Origin: Symsagittifera roscoffensis
Lineage: Eukaryota > Xenacoelomorpha > Acoela > Convolutidae
Direction: 5' to 3'
NCBI RefSeq assembly: GCF_963678635.1
Contig: NC_087063.1
Location: forward strand, 5,550,386-5,614,385
Length of the DNA: 64,000 bases
Shown here: piece after piece, positions 8,852 to 18,875 of the stretch
How positions within the stretch are numbered: the stretch's first letter is position 1
Layout: every line of letters begins with the position of its first letter
Translations under genes and position numbers: made by a program
Notes under the pieces: model-generated
What the model was told of the DNA's origin: nothing
The model's input: only the letters and a program-made list of their open reading frames with translations
Databases searched by the model: none

Positions 8852-11800
8852 TTACATAAAAACATCGTCTAAATAGGTGATTGCGTTTTTCTTGAGTATT
8901 AGTGGTCTAAAAATTTTGCTCATAAAGGCTGAAAATGCTGCTGGTCCTATGGATATTCCATAGAATAAGCGGTTGAATTCATATTGTTGGTTTCCGATAA
9001 CAAATTGTGTTAAACGTCGTGATTGTTCATCTAGTGGCATTTGATTGTATGCACTATTCATGTCGGCGGTTGTGAAGTATTTGCCGTTTATTTTTGTTAA
9101 AATAACTTGTATTGGTTCAATGGGCCAATTACATTTTGATTCATCTATGAGTGAATTGAGGTATCTAGCGTCGAGAACGATTTTTAATGATTCTCCTTTA
9201 GCTAGAATGATAACGGGGTTGATGAATGTGTTGCCTTTTGGTTGTTCTTCTTTATTAACTGGTGATATAATATTGTACTGTTCTAAAATATCGAGTAATC
9301 TGTTTACTTTATCATGTAAGTGAATTGGTACTTTACTTGCTCTTTGTTTTTTGAAAACTGCGTCTGGTTTTAATGGGAGATGTAGTGATGAACTGATTTT
9401 GCCAACATCGAATTTTGATGTTGCATAGACTGATGAATATTGAATTAGCTGTTTGGCTAACTTTTCGAATTCGTCTTGTGTTATTTGTGAATGTTGGAAA
9501 TTAAACATTGTTAAAAATTTCTGTTGGTCCTCTGTGTAGTTACTGATGTTGAATGTAGGTTTGAAATATGGAGTTTTTGTGAAATAATCCGTATTTCTGT
9601 TTTCGTTACTTATTATATTATTTATAGATAATTCTTCATTAAGAATTGTAGATTGGCAAATATCTAGTAATTGGAGTATATTATTTACGCGATAGGCTTT
9701 TTCGTGTATTGGTGATATTGTAGCGTTAGTTTCACAATATCCTAAAAGTCCTAAAGGTAATGTTACTTGGTAAGGTGTGTTGTTATAAACATGTAAGGAA
9801 ATAATATCTGAATTCGAATTTTTCAAATATTTTATTGAAGAGATTGTAATTTTGAAAAATTTATGAATAGGTTTGAATTCAAAATCTGACATATAAAATT
9901 TTTGTTTGTTTTGTTCTTTATCATATTGATGAACTTGTTTTATTGAAAAATTATAGATGTTTCCTGATAGTGGTTTCAGGTGTTTTCTTTGTTGGTTAAA
10001 TATCGGATAAAATTTTGAAAAGAATGGTGGTTGTTTATTTAATCTTTGAAAAAATGTTAATGATGTTTCTTTTGTTTTTGTATATTTATCTTTGATTAAT
10101 AATTTACTATTTAGTATGTTAATTGTTGGTATATACTTTGAAATAAATGGTATACCAATGATGTTATATTTAATATCAGTAATATGGAATATTTGTTTAA
10201 ATGGCTTGTTTAGAAGTTTGCTTTGCTCCATTGTTCTGGTAGGGAGGAGAAATAATTGGATTTTTCCGTAGTTTATCAATGTTGATCCTTGTGCTGTCGC
10301 TAACTTACTGGAGGTTTCAAGAGGTGTTAGCTTTGGGTGTAAAGTTTTTATTTCATTCCATGTGGGAATGTTTAGTATGTTTGATTCTGCTCCTGAATCA
10401 ATTAAAAAATCTATTTCAAGGTCTGGTGGTTGAAATTCTTTATTTCTTGGGCTTTCTAAGAGAAATGGTATTGTCCAAATTTTTTCTTTGGGTTGTTCTT
10501 TTTGTATATTTTGATAAATGTGGTTTGTATTCAAGCATTTTGTTTTGGTATTTTTATTGGTTTGATCTGTAGTGTTAATCTCGTTTGTTTCTTGCGTCGT
10601 TGGTGTGGAATTTATGGGTGTAGTGTAATGATTTTGAAGAAATTCTGATTGATTTTCATATATGTGTGATGGAAAGGGTTGTTCATATATGACAGATTCA
10701 TAGTCATTTTCGACTTTTATCATATTGATAGCAAGAGTGTTTTCAGTATCACTTTCTGAATCTGATGATGTACAGTTTATTTGATTGAGTTGTAACGTAT
10801 CAGTTACTGTGTCATCAATACCTGGGGGGTCTGATGTTGTTTCTGGGTTAGCTTGTACTTGATTGATTTGTCTTTGATGTTTAGGTGTACTACTTCTATG
10901 ACGATTATTAGAGTTATTGTAGTGATTATTATTCCGGTGTGGTGATTGGGAATAATTTCTATAACGATTATTATAACTTGGGTGTCGATTTTGTGAATTA
11001 TTTCGCGATCTGTTTTGGTAATTATTGTTTTGTCTGTTATAGTTCGATCTATTATATGAGTTATTCCTTGATCGATTGTTCGGGTAATTCTGGTTTCGGT
11101 TGTTTGAATAACTTCTATTTCGATTATAGGAGTAGTTTCTATTCCTATTGTATGATGAATTTCGTGATTGGTTGTTTGGATAGTAGTTATTTCTTGATTG
11201 GGAATTAGATCTAGAAACAAATCGTTGTGTATTTGAATTTGATCTGGAGTAGTTATTTTGACTATTCGGTCTATTGTAGTGATTTTGTGATGAATTATAC
11301 GTGTTTCTTCGTTCTGGTGATCTTCCTCTATAACTTGAGTTATATGGAGATTGATTTCTTGTATAGCTTGTATTGTTCGGGAGTGGTTTTCCTGAACTGT
11401 TGTTGCTGTATACATTTTTGTTTGGTAAATTTTGATCTTTTTTCATGTATTGATAAAATGATTTATTTGGTTCTTTGTATTTTTGAGGTTTATTTTGACT
11501 ATCTTGCTGTTTTTGTCTACATTCGGAAATACTATGTCCGTATCGTCGGCAATAATTACACCATTTCTTGAAAGATGGTTTGCCTTTAAAGTTCGGGTTC
11601 TTTTCGTAAATATTGAGTATTTCAGTGATTTTTTCAACGAGATCTGTTTCTGATTCTTGTATATTATTAATATTAGTGGGAGTCGTTTCAATTTTGTTAA
11701 CGTATTGTAATTTCAAATTCTCCGTTTCTTCTAGTTTCATCGTGATTTCTGCTTGTTCTAGTTTGTCTACTAGTTTTCTAAAATCTAAATCGGGTTCTCG

Positions 11801-14083
11801 AATTGAAGAAGGATGGGATGCTCTCTTTTTTATTGCTATTTTCCTTAATTGTGGTGTTAAGGTCATCATTAAGATTTCTGTCATCTTAGTGTTTTTATAG
11901 TCGTGTGTATTTAGTGAATATGCTTTTCGAACTAGTGTTTCGATTCTTACTGCTATTTGCTTGATGGTTTCGTTTGGTAATCTGCGAATTTCATTACATA
12001 AAACTCTTTGTTGTTGTTTGTTTCTTTCGGAGTCAAACATTTTTGAAAATTCTTGTGTAAATCTTTTCCAGTTTGATTTTATTTCTTGAGGTAGTACTGA
12101 AAACCATTTTTGGGCTGCGCCATCTAAGGTTGTTTGTATTAACGCTGTGCGTCGATGTATCCAGTTTTGATGTAGTGGCGTATTAATTGGTTCAGGTCCT
12201 ATATTTAAAATTAAATTTGCTGTTACTGCGTTTAAATAATCTTCTACAGAGTATTCAGGGTCTGTTCCTGTGAAAACCATTAAAGGTTTATTTGATGTTA
12301 TTGATGATCCACCCATAAGGTATGGATTCATTGTCATTTGTAATGATTCAGCTGCATTTGGCATTTGAGAAAAATTTGAAAGTTGGTTTCTTGTTATTTC
12401 ATGTTGTTGAAGATAATACGGGAGTGGTATTTCATTTTGCATTTGTGATGGTTGATACGAGTGTGTAGTCATTGGATTTTGTTGTTGAATTGGTTGAAAA
12501 GATTGTGTATTAATTGGATTTTGTTGTTGAATTGGTTGTTGATATTGTGCATCTATTGATTGTGGAGAAAAATTTCTATGATTTGTACGTATTTTCTGTA
12601 TTCCTTGTCTACGATATTCTTGAGTATTTGGTGCAAATATATCTGGTTGTAAGAAATCTTCATCTGAGGATAAATAATCCATTTGATAAGATGTTTGTTT
12701 TTTATTTTTATTTTGTTGAAAAAATGGGTAATTTCCACTGCGATCCTGTGGAGGATTTGGTTGAAAATTTGTGGAATTATATTGGGCCGTTGGGTTATCC
12801 CAGTTTCGAGGTTTTGTATATTGATTAAAATTTCTTTGTGGTTGATAATTTGTTTTTGATGGATGTGTATAATTATAATTATGGTCTGCAAAGTTGTTTC
12901 TAGTGAATGTTTTGCGTGTTTTTGATGGTATTGTCATGGGTTTGTATGTTTGGTAATCCATATGTGAATATTTAGGGGCAACCGAAGGTTTAACGGTTGA
13001 TTGTAAGGTTACCTGTGTTTGTGAAGGATTTGTATTTCTTGGTGTTGTTAAATTTGGGCGTATTGGTGAAATACTTTGTTGTGTAGTTGTTGTGTGTACA
13101 ATTTCTTCATTTATGAAGTGTGATGGTGTCTGGATATCTTGTTGAGTAAGATTCCTAGTTCCATTGAGGTTTTCATTGTGTATGACTGTAGAGTTTAAAC
13201 TATTATTTTGTGTATCGGGTAAAAATGTATTATAGTTTAATGGTGTTGCATCAATTGTTAATGGTATTACTCTTACATAATCTCTTATGTAAGATATTGT
13301 ACCTATTGCTTGACTTGAGATTGATTGTGGAAAGTTTATAAATGCGGAATGAGACCATTCGGGGTCCCAAACATAATCTGATTGTTCTGTGATAGCGGTA
13401 TCATCGTTCGAATTTTGGGGTCTAGAATTTTTTCTTGCTTGTGCAATTAAATCAATATTGTGTGTAAAATAATCTATTATGAACCATGCTAAAATTTTTT
13501 GTAAATCGTGTTTGGTATGTTGTGAAACGTCGTCTTTCGTGAAATTTTCTTTAATGATGTTTAAATAACTAGAGAGTAGTGTGATTTCATGTCGTACTCT
13601 TAAATGTTTAGATGTTTCTGTCGGTGAGACATTTGTTAATGGGAGTTCATTTTCTAATATCGAAATATAACTATATATTAGTGCGAAAACTTCATTGGTG
13701 AAAATGGAGTTTGCTCTTTGTGAGTTATGGTATTGGATGCTCTTTATATATTCTGAAAAAACTTTTGAAAATTCTAAATCAAGGTCGTCTGTTTGAATAG
13801 TATATGTTCTATTATTATGGTTTGGGGAAGTGAATTCTATAGAGTAGATTCCATACTGTTGTGTTATGTTGCATATATCTTTTAGATAGTGATCTATGAT
13901 TTGTCTTTTGATTTTTACATCGGGGAACTCTGTTTTACATGGACTGATTCCGGGTTCAAATAAATTTACGAGTAAATTTTGACAAAATATGTGTTGTCCT
14001 CTATCAGTATCTGCATCTACTATAAAAGGAAAGATTTCATCATCATCTGGAGTTTCGTCACCTGGGGTGTGCGTTGAACTCAT
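8852..14083 (-). CDS. gag-pol: Element 1 gag-protease-RT polyprotein, 5' part
   Basis: 1,743 residues ending at YLDDVFM, just past the RT catalytic motif. Residues ~1-560 are gag-like and Asn/Gln/Thr-rich, and ~590-800 resemble the retrotransposon capsid. A zinc knuckle CNYCRRYGHSISEC (CX2CX4HX4C) is at ~844-857. It is followed by a ~190-residue Arg/Asn/Ser/Tyr-rich tract built of NRN/SYN-type repeats, likely RNA-binding. The aspartic protease motif FLIDSGAESNIL is near 1224, and RT fingers and palm occupy ~1575-1743. The ATG at 14083 overlaps the end of the 155-residue ORF by 26 nt in a different frame. The frame continues unchanged beyond the TAA into RNase H and integrase. Confidence 0.85.
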   Translation of the reverse strand: MSSTHTPGDETPDDDEIFPFIVDADTDRGQHIFCQNLLVNLFEPGISPCKTEFPDVKIKRQIIDHYLKDICNITQQYGIYSIEFTSPNHNNRTYTIQTDDLDLEFSKVFSEYIKSIQYHNSQRANSIFTNEVFALIYSYISILENELPLTNVSPTETSKHLRVRHEITLLSSYLNIIKENFTKDDVSQHTKHDLQKILAWFIIDYFTHNIDLIAQARKNSRPQNSNDDTAITEQSDYVWDPEWSHSAFINFPQSISSQAIGTISYIRDYVRVIPLTIDATPLNYNTFLPDTQNNSLNSTVIHNENLNGTRNLTQQDIQTPSHFINEEIVHTTTTQQSISPIRPNLTTPRNTNPSQTQVTLQSTVKPSVAPKYSHMDYQTYKPMTIPSKTRKTFTRNNFADHNYNYTHPSKTNYQPQRNFNQYTKPRNWDNPTAQYNSTNFQPNPPQDRSGNYPFFQQNKNKKQTSYQMDYLSSDEDFLQPDIFAPNTQEYRRQGIQKIRTNHRNFSPQSIDAQYQQPIQQQNPINTQSFQPIQQQNPMTTHSYQPSQMQNEIPLPYYLQQHEITRNQLSNFSQMPNAAESLQMTMNPYLMGGSSITSNKPLMVFTGTDPEYSVEDYLNAVTANLILNIGPEPINTPLHQNWIHRRTALIQTTLDGAAQKWFSVLPQEIKSNWKRFTQEFSKMFDSERNKQQQRVLCNEIRRLPNETIKQIAVRIETLVRKAYSLNTHDYKNTKMTEILMMTLTPQLRKIAIKKRASHPSSIREPDLDFRKLVDKLEQAEITMKLEETENLKLQYVNKIETTPTNINNIQESETDLVEKITEILNIYEKNPNFKGKPSFKKWCNYCRRYGHSISECRQKQQDSQNKPQKYKEPNKSFYQYMKKDQNLPNKNVYSNNSSGKPLPNNTSYTRNQSPYNSSYRGRSPERRNTYNSSQNHYNRPNSQNNYSRSNSNTQRFVSRSNSQSRNNYYPNNQSRNSSYNRNRNYSYNRNRSYSNNRNQNYPNNRSRNNSYNRSNYNRQNNNYQNRSRNNSQNRHPSYNNRYRNYSQSPHRNNNHYNNSNNRHRSSTPKHQRQINQVQANPETTSDPPGIDDTVTDTLQLNQINCTSSDSESDTENTLAINMIKVENDYESVIYEQPFPSHIYENQSEFLQNHYTTPINSTPTTQETNEINTTDQTNKNTKTKCLNTNHIYQNIQKEQPKEKIWTIPFLLESPRNKEFQPPDLEIDFLIDSGAESNILNIPTWNEIKTLHPKLTPLETSSKLATAQGSTLINYGKIQLFLLPTRTMEQSKLLNKPFKQIFHITDIKYNIIGIPFISKYIPTINILNSKLLIKDKYTKTKETSLTFFQRLNKQPPFFSKFYPIFNQQRKHLKPLSGNIYNFSIKQVHQYDKEQNKQKFYMSDFEFKPIHKFFKITISSIKYLKNSNSDIISLHVYNNTPYQVTLPLGLLGYCETNATISPIHEKAYRVNNILQLLDICQSTILNEELSINNIISNENRNTDYFTKTPYFKPTFNISNYTEDQQKFLTMFNFQHSQITQDEFEKLAKQLIQYSSVYATSKFDVGKISSSLHLPLKPDAVFKKQRASKVPIHLHDKVNRLLDILEQYNIISPVNKEEQPKGNTFINPVIILAKGESLKIVLDARYLNSLIDESKCNWPIEPIQVILTKINGKYFTTADMNSAYNQMPLDEQSRRLTQFVIGNQQYEFNRLFYGISIGPAAFSAFMSKIFRPLILKKNAITYLDDVFM

Positions 14084-14525
14084 TTTTTCGTTCGATGACT
14101 GTTAATATGTAATTATTAATGTGTCGAATTGGTTGATTCCAATTGTATAGATGTACTGGTTTGTGTTTATACTGCTTTTTTATTCTTCTTTTTCCTCTTT
14201 GTGATGAATTTGAAGTTGTTTCTGAGTCAGAAAAATATAATTGATCGTGTTGTGGGCAATTTTTATCTATTGATTCTTTTAGTTTGTAAAGTTCGTCTAA
14301 ACTGTTGGTTTCTGATTCTGAAAATGCGTTTCGATTTTTTGAAAATCTTTTTCGTGTTATTTGTCTTTGTTTAGTTATTATTTTTCTCTTTAGTGTTTGT
14401 CGTTTTGTTCGAATGTATCCAATTGTTTGTGTATGAGGTGTGATTACAAGGTCGTATTTTTTGTTATCTATTTCACAATTGTGTAAAATGATTGTTTGTT
14501 TATTTCCTAGGTTTTTAAATGACAT
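14058..14525 (-). CDS. Basic leader ORF of element 1
   Basis: 155 residues, starting MSFKNLGNKQ. It is strongly basic in the middle (TKRQTLKRKIITKQRQITRKRF) and again near RGKRRIKKQYKHK, with an acidic Ser-rich stretch between. It lies directly upstream of gag-pol, overlapping it by 26 nt in another frame. It could be an N-terminal gag segment reached by frameshift, or a separate nucleic-acid-binding or regulatory protein. No recognised domain. Confidence 0.5.
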   Translation of the reverse strand: MSFKNLGNKQTIILHNCEIDNKKYDLVITPHTQTIGYIRTKRQTLKRKIITKQRQITRKRFSKNRNAFSESETNSLDELYKLKESIDKNCPQHDQLYFSDSETTSNSSQRGKRRIKKQYKHKPVHLYNWNQPIRHINNYILTVIERKNEFNAHPR

Positions 14526-16400
14526 AAGGTTTAGAATGACGGATGCAAAAGGTTGTTAAATGATTTCTATTGACTTAAACTGTTAGTTCTTACGATTTTT
14601 TGGTTAGCTTAACCTGGGTCTAGTTGTTCAGGGTTGGAGAGAAAAGTATATCGATTCCGAAGAATGATTTTTACTTTCTCGTGACTAGTATAAGCTAAGG
14701 TGTTAACTTACTTAATCTTACTTAGGGGTAGTGATTGTGTTCAAGGGTTGGAGAATAGTAAATCGATCCACAAGGTTCAGGTATAATTAGAACGCGAGTA
14801 GTTCGTTAGATACTATTTTAAACTTACTAAGTCTAAGATTTATCCTGGGTCTGGTAAGAGGAGGGGTCAAGTGAAGGATGAATAACCGAAGTTCTTCACT
14901 GTTTATCCTAATTTGAATGATTAGTTTTGTTTAAAAATTTCTATTAGTCTTGGGTTTTTAGAAAGGGTTGGGTAGTGAATCGACGTTTGAGGTCGTTAGA
15001 CACTAATTAAGTGGGTGGGGGAGAACAAAGTTGTTCTGTTTGATCCAAGGATAAGCCTTGATGATCAAATTTAAAATTTAATTAAGTAGAAAATGATTTA
15101 AGATCCAAGGATAAGCCTTGATGATCTGATTTTAAATTAAGTGACTTTAAATTTTAATAAAGTTTTAAATTTGTGTAAAGGAAAGATTTAGTGTTTTGAT
15201 GATATTAGTGGGTTTATGATTGCTGTTATGTTTTAGGTGATGAAGCTGGAACAACAGGATGATTTATGATTACTAACCATTTATTGTCATGCTACTAATT
15301 TTTATTTTTATGTTCCAATAAATATTCTTCAAACATGTTTTGTATAATACTGCAGAATTTTAGGAAAACGATCTTAGATCTTTTTATCAATCGTTATTGT
15401 ATAATATTAATTTGTTTAGCGCCTGAAATGATTTTGAAGATTTACTTCAAGGTTTTATGTTTGCAAATGGAAATCTAAATTCATTGCAAGTAGTATTCGA
15501 AATATAAAAGTTTGTTCTGGCTTTTGCCGAACTATCATATAACTATACGGCAAGTTTCTACTTTGTCGTATGTCGTCTTTGGTTCGATGTCTTCTTCCAA
15601 TTCCGGGTAGTTCTATTATGGTTCGGAATATTGGCTCTGATCTATTGAGTCGGAGAGACATTTCAATTAAATTATTGTCGTATAACATTTTGTAAATGTT
15701 TTTGTCTAATTTCTAATCTAATTTTGGTTAATTCTAATCTAGTAAGGTCTTGTTCGAGACTTATGGTCGCACCAGATGAGTTAGGACTGGGGTGTATAAC
15801 TCATAGAGTAATTTCGGATAGGGTACACCGTCTGCTCGTCACGCTATCTTATTTTCGGCCGGATAGATTCGTGCAACTTCTTAGTCTAATACCGATCCTA
15901 ATCTTACTCTTATACTATCTAGTCTCAGGTTGTTTAACTAGTCTCTGCTAGGCTCAATAGATCTAGGGTATACTGGTTTATTGCGGCTGCTGAAGTGCTC
16001 GGGAGAGTCCAACTAATTTCTAAGTTAAATTCAAATCTCTCTGGTGCTGAAATTACAAGTAACTTCAGCACTTACAAATAAGTGGGTTGTTAGTTAGATG
16101 GATCATGATTGGTTAATATTAAATACTTTACATTGGTAAAACATTTAATTTATCCAATCATAAAATATAGTTTAGATCAGGTTCCAATAGGTCGAAATGA
16201 TTCTTATGGTTTTTTTTAGGAAGTCTTAAATTTGCTCATTCCAAACTTGATCTTTTGCAGTTTGACTTTGTATTTATTTTAAATTTCAATCAAATTTATT
16301 TGCTAAAATGAAGAAAAATTGCGCTCTCCGACAACGAAAGCGGAAATTGCGCGCCGAAACGTGAACGACCAGTCTCGAAAGTGGATTTTTTTTTCTACAC
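14526..16400. other. Leader and probable 5' LTR of element 1
   Basis: No coding ORF. The part nearest the genes (14,580-15,000) has degenerate repeats with a shared motif, ggttggag followed by aatcgat-like sequence. Two copies of a 25-bp hairpin follow at 15,042 and 15,102. The far part (15,700-16,260) probably contains the LTR, but TG..CA ends and a primer binding site cannot be assigned without the second LTR. Confidence 0.4.
15042..15126. repeat. Duplicated hairpin repeat
   Basis: The 25-mer at 15,042-15,066 recurs exactly at 15,102-15,126, a 60-bp period. Each copy is itself a hairpin: GATC ends flank a CAAGG/CCTTG stem with an ATAAG loop. It sits in the element 1 leader, where a dimerisation, packaging or regulatory structure would be plausible. 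Function not shown. Confidence 0.7.
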
Positions 16401-17600
16401 AAGCAAAGCTTGTGTGATAGTATGAACTCTCTCTTTTTTTAACCTAAGTCGCAAATATTGATGCGACGCAAATATTGTTGCGACAAAATGTGTTCATTTT
16501 GATCAAAAAACAACTTGAGTACATCCAATGCATTATGTATATTACAAATAGCCTTGTAGCTTCAAGGTATCATGGATAAATTGAGGCATGTTATTTGGTA
16601 AGATTCTTTTTTTTTTCAAACTGACTGGTACTGCTAATGCGTCACAATTGGCTTGCGTCACGTAGCATTTACGTAGACTCATAATTGGCGTGCGTCATTT
16701 AAGAAATTTTGTAGACCCAAAATTTTATTCAATTAGTTTTTTCCAGAAGCGTTATTGGTCATATTTTTGCTTGTGTATGCAAAGTGCAAAATAGCCTCTG
16801 CGTTTAGATTTTCCAGGAAAGAAAAAAAAACGTTTTTAGATCCAGTTTTGTTTTTCAAATATCAAAAGCCATTCATAAATTTTTCTTGAAATTCAGAGAC
16901 CTTAGAGGCTAAACTTTTTTCATTAAGTTATGTTTCTTTAAGAAATTTATCAGTCAAGTCTGTCTACAACTTGGTAAAAGCATGACATTTAAATTGATTT
17001 AGTAATTGCAACGAATAAACATTAATTTCCGTATAATCATGTATCCGAAAAATCCAAACGAAAAATCGGTTGACCTCTTTCACCAGCGCTAAATAAAGAA
17101 TTATTTTTGTTTCACGAAGTCGTCCCGTCAAATTTGCAAAACCTTAAAATCGTAATAAAAAAATGGTAATCAGCAGGATTCGTAAAAATGAATATATCCA
17201 GCTTTCGAAGGTAAATGCTTTGCAAATGTTAGGGCTCTTTTTCCCCCTGATCTGCAAGTTTAAAAAAATTTACTGTTTACGTGTTCTGATTGCTATGAAA
17301 AGTGGCATGCAGACTAATTTCAGCATGACAAACAATTTTTCTTCACAAACATTCCTATTAGAAGAGCCCAGTTAAGCAATGAGTCATATGCAATCAGTCA
17401 ATAAAAATTGGGTGAATTTTATCGATGTTTGTATTTTTTTATGCTGACTGGCCGTTTTTTCAGCTTAAAGTGTTGTGTGTGAGCTAACATATCAATTTTA
17501 AGATAATTTTTCTGCGGAACTAAGCCGACAAAAATAAGCAGACCGACAATTCTAATTTAGCCGAAAGTTTCTATTTGCCGAAAAAAAAACAGGTTGTTGT
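16400..17600. other. Intergenic DNA, no gene seen
   Basis: AT-rich, no supported ORF. A short perfect palindrome, acacaagc-aaa-gcttgtgt, lies at its left edge (about 16,397-16,415), and scattered copies of cgtcac/cgtcat motifs occur at 16,638-16,700. The right end holds an aagccgacaaa motif shared with the dispersed repeat family below. Confidence 0.4.
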
Positions 17601-18145
17601 TGTAGTTGCCTCTCGCCGGGGCCCTACATTGTGGGGTGTACCCCGGCCAGGTCAATGAAACGGGCGGCTTCCACCGGGTTTTTCCAAAGGGCAGTGAGGG
17701 GGAGGTCAGTGGGGTTTGTGGGGCACTGGAACAGGTGGGCAGTCGTGTGGGGGGCTGTATGGCAGATGGGACAGGAGGACCCTTGGTCTGGTTCGAGCCT
17801 GGCCCGGTACGACAACAGGTGTTGACTGTAGCCGGACCGAAGTTGGCTGAGGGTCCTCCGAGTACGTCTGGGTAGGGTCTTCTCCTCTCGGACGTTGACA
17901 GGAGGGGGTCTTGTACCGAGGACTCCAGACGGTGGATACGACTGGGTTGTCGTCGCCACCGTCTCTGTGTGCACAGTTTTCAGGAGCCGTCGGTACTCCT
18001 TCGTTGGTAGCGGCCGGTCAACGCCTTCGAGGATGTGTTCCAGACGGGGGGCATGGGCAGAGACTAGTGTGGGTTTCATTTTGCGGGGGGGAGGAGGTTT
18101 CTCGAGGAGTCTCTGACCAGGGTGTTCTAAAAAAACAGGTCTAGA
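17600..18145 (-). mobile_element. 5'-truncated LINE tail with C-terminal zinc motif
   Basis: A GC-rich island in AT-rich DNA. The minus-strand frame (within 17,624-18,205) encodes the end of a non-LTR retrotransposon polyprotein: RRTRRTLSQLRSGYSQHLLSYR, then CPICHTAPHTTAHLFQC, a CX2CX8HX3C zinc-binding pattern found after RT in several LINE families, then a short hydrophobic tail ending GVHPTM. No RT domain lies upstream, so this is a 5' truncation as left by target-primed reverse transcription. The 3' side ends in a caacaacaac-like run followed by a homopolymer, consistent with a LINE tail. The first ~25 residues of the open frame are probably flanking DNA. Confidence 0.75.
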
Positions 18146-18604
18146 CTGTAAGCGAACTCCCGACGGGTGATAGCCCCAAAAAGCACAAAAACTCTTGTTT
18201 GCCAAAACAAAATTAGGTACGCTATGCCAGATACACCATATGGTCGATTGAAATTGAGTTCATAATCACAAAGCGGTAACAAAACCGAACAAACATGAGC
18301 AGAAACCATTTATGCCGAAAAAGTTCTAAGCAAAGATCCTTTTTCCCCTTAGAACACACGCATGCACACAAAGAATTTTTTCGATCCCCAAACGACTCAA
18401 TAAAAGCCCAGTAAGTCGATATTAATTAAGCCAAAACTGATTAAGTCAATAAAAAAGACGAAACTTAAAAAAAAAGAAAATTTTACAAATGGAGTTGGTA
18501 AAATTACAACCAGTGTAAGAAACAGTTTTTCTTTCGGCCGGATTTTTAAAATTCTCAAACAAATGAAGCAACGACACGGAAAATTTTTGGAGCAAAAAAA
18601 CGCT

Positions 18605-18875
18605 TCTTGGATGTGCCAACTAAGCCGGCGAAACATAAGCAGACAAATAATAGGCCGACATTTTTGATTCGGATTTTTTATTTTCCAAAGGCTCAAACCG
18701 ATGAACTTTGCCGTCCCAGGCTTACTCGTTACCTCCTAGCTAAGAGTACAGGAGGCACTAAGAAGTTTTATTTCATCATGAAACAAAGTGCCACCAGAAG
18801 TCCTGTGAACAAAGTTACTTACGGGAAAAACGTCTAATACCCAATTGCAATACCCTTGCTTATCGCGAGGGGAAA
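18605..18875 (-). repeat. Dispersed repeat copy A (tRNA-like head)
   Basis: Matches 28,147-28,457 in the same orientation over several blocks: actaagccg.cgaaacataagc, ctttgccgtc.cagg..ttcgttacctcc and gaacaaagtt..ttacgggaaaa followed by cccaattgcaatacccttgcttatcgc. The middle block is the antisense of a tRNA-like A-box region. Copies diverge by substitutions and indels. Confidence 0.6.

Larger units (their letters stand above)
1..16000 (-). mobile_element. Retrovirus-like Ty3/Gypsy element 1, cut by left edge
   Basis: Transcribed right to left. Gene order is a basic 155-residue ORF, gag, protease, RT, RNase H and integrase, then a micro-ORF, an AUG-less ORF, an envelope-like ORF and one more ORF running off the window. 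The order PR-RT-RH-IN and the GPY-like module after integrase place it in Ty3/Gypsy (Metaviridae). The right boundary is approximate. The 5' LTR should lie between about 14,600 and 16,300, but its partner LTR is outside the window, so neither end can be fixed. Coding DNA is strongly AT-rich, unlike element 2. At least 14.5 kb is present, which is large for a Gypsy element. Confidence 0.85.

Noticed and set aside
10804-11415. 203-residue Ile/Thr-rich ORF overlapping gag
   Set aside because: Out-of-frame reading of the Asn/Arg/Ser/Tyr repeat tract in gag; low complexity.
15455-15688. 77-residue minus ORF near the element 1 leader
   Set aside because: Short, no recognisable features, lies in probable LTR or leader DNA.
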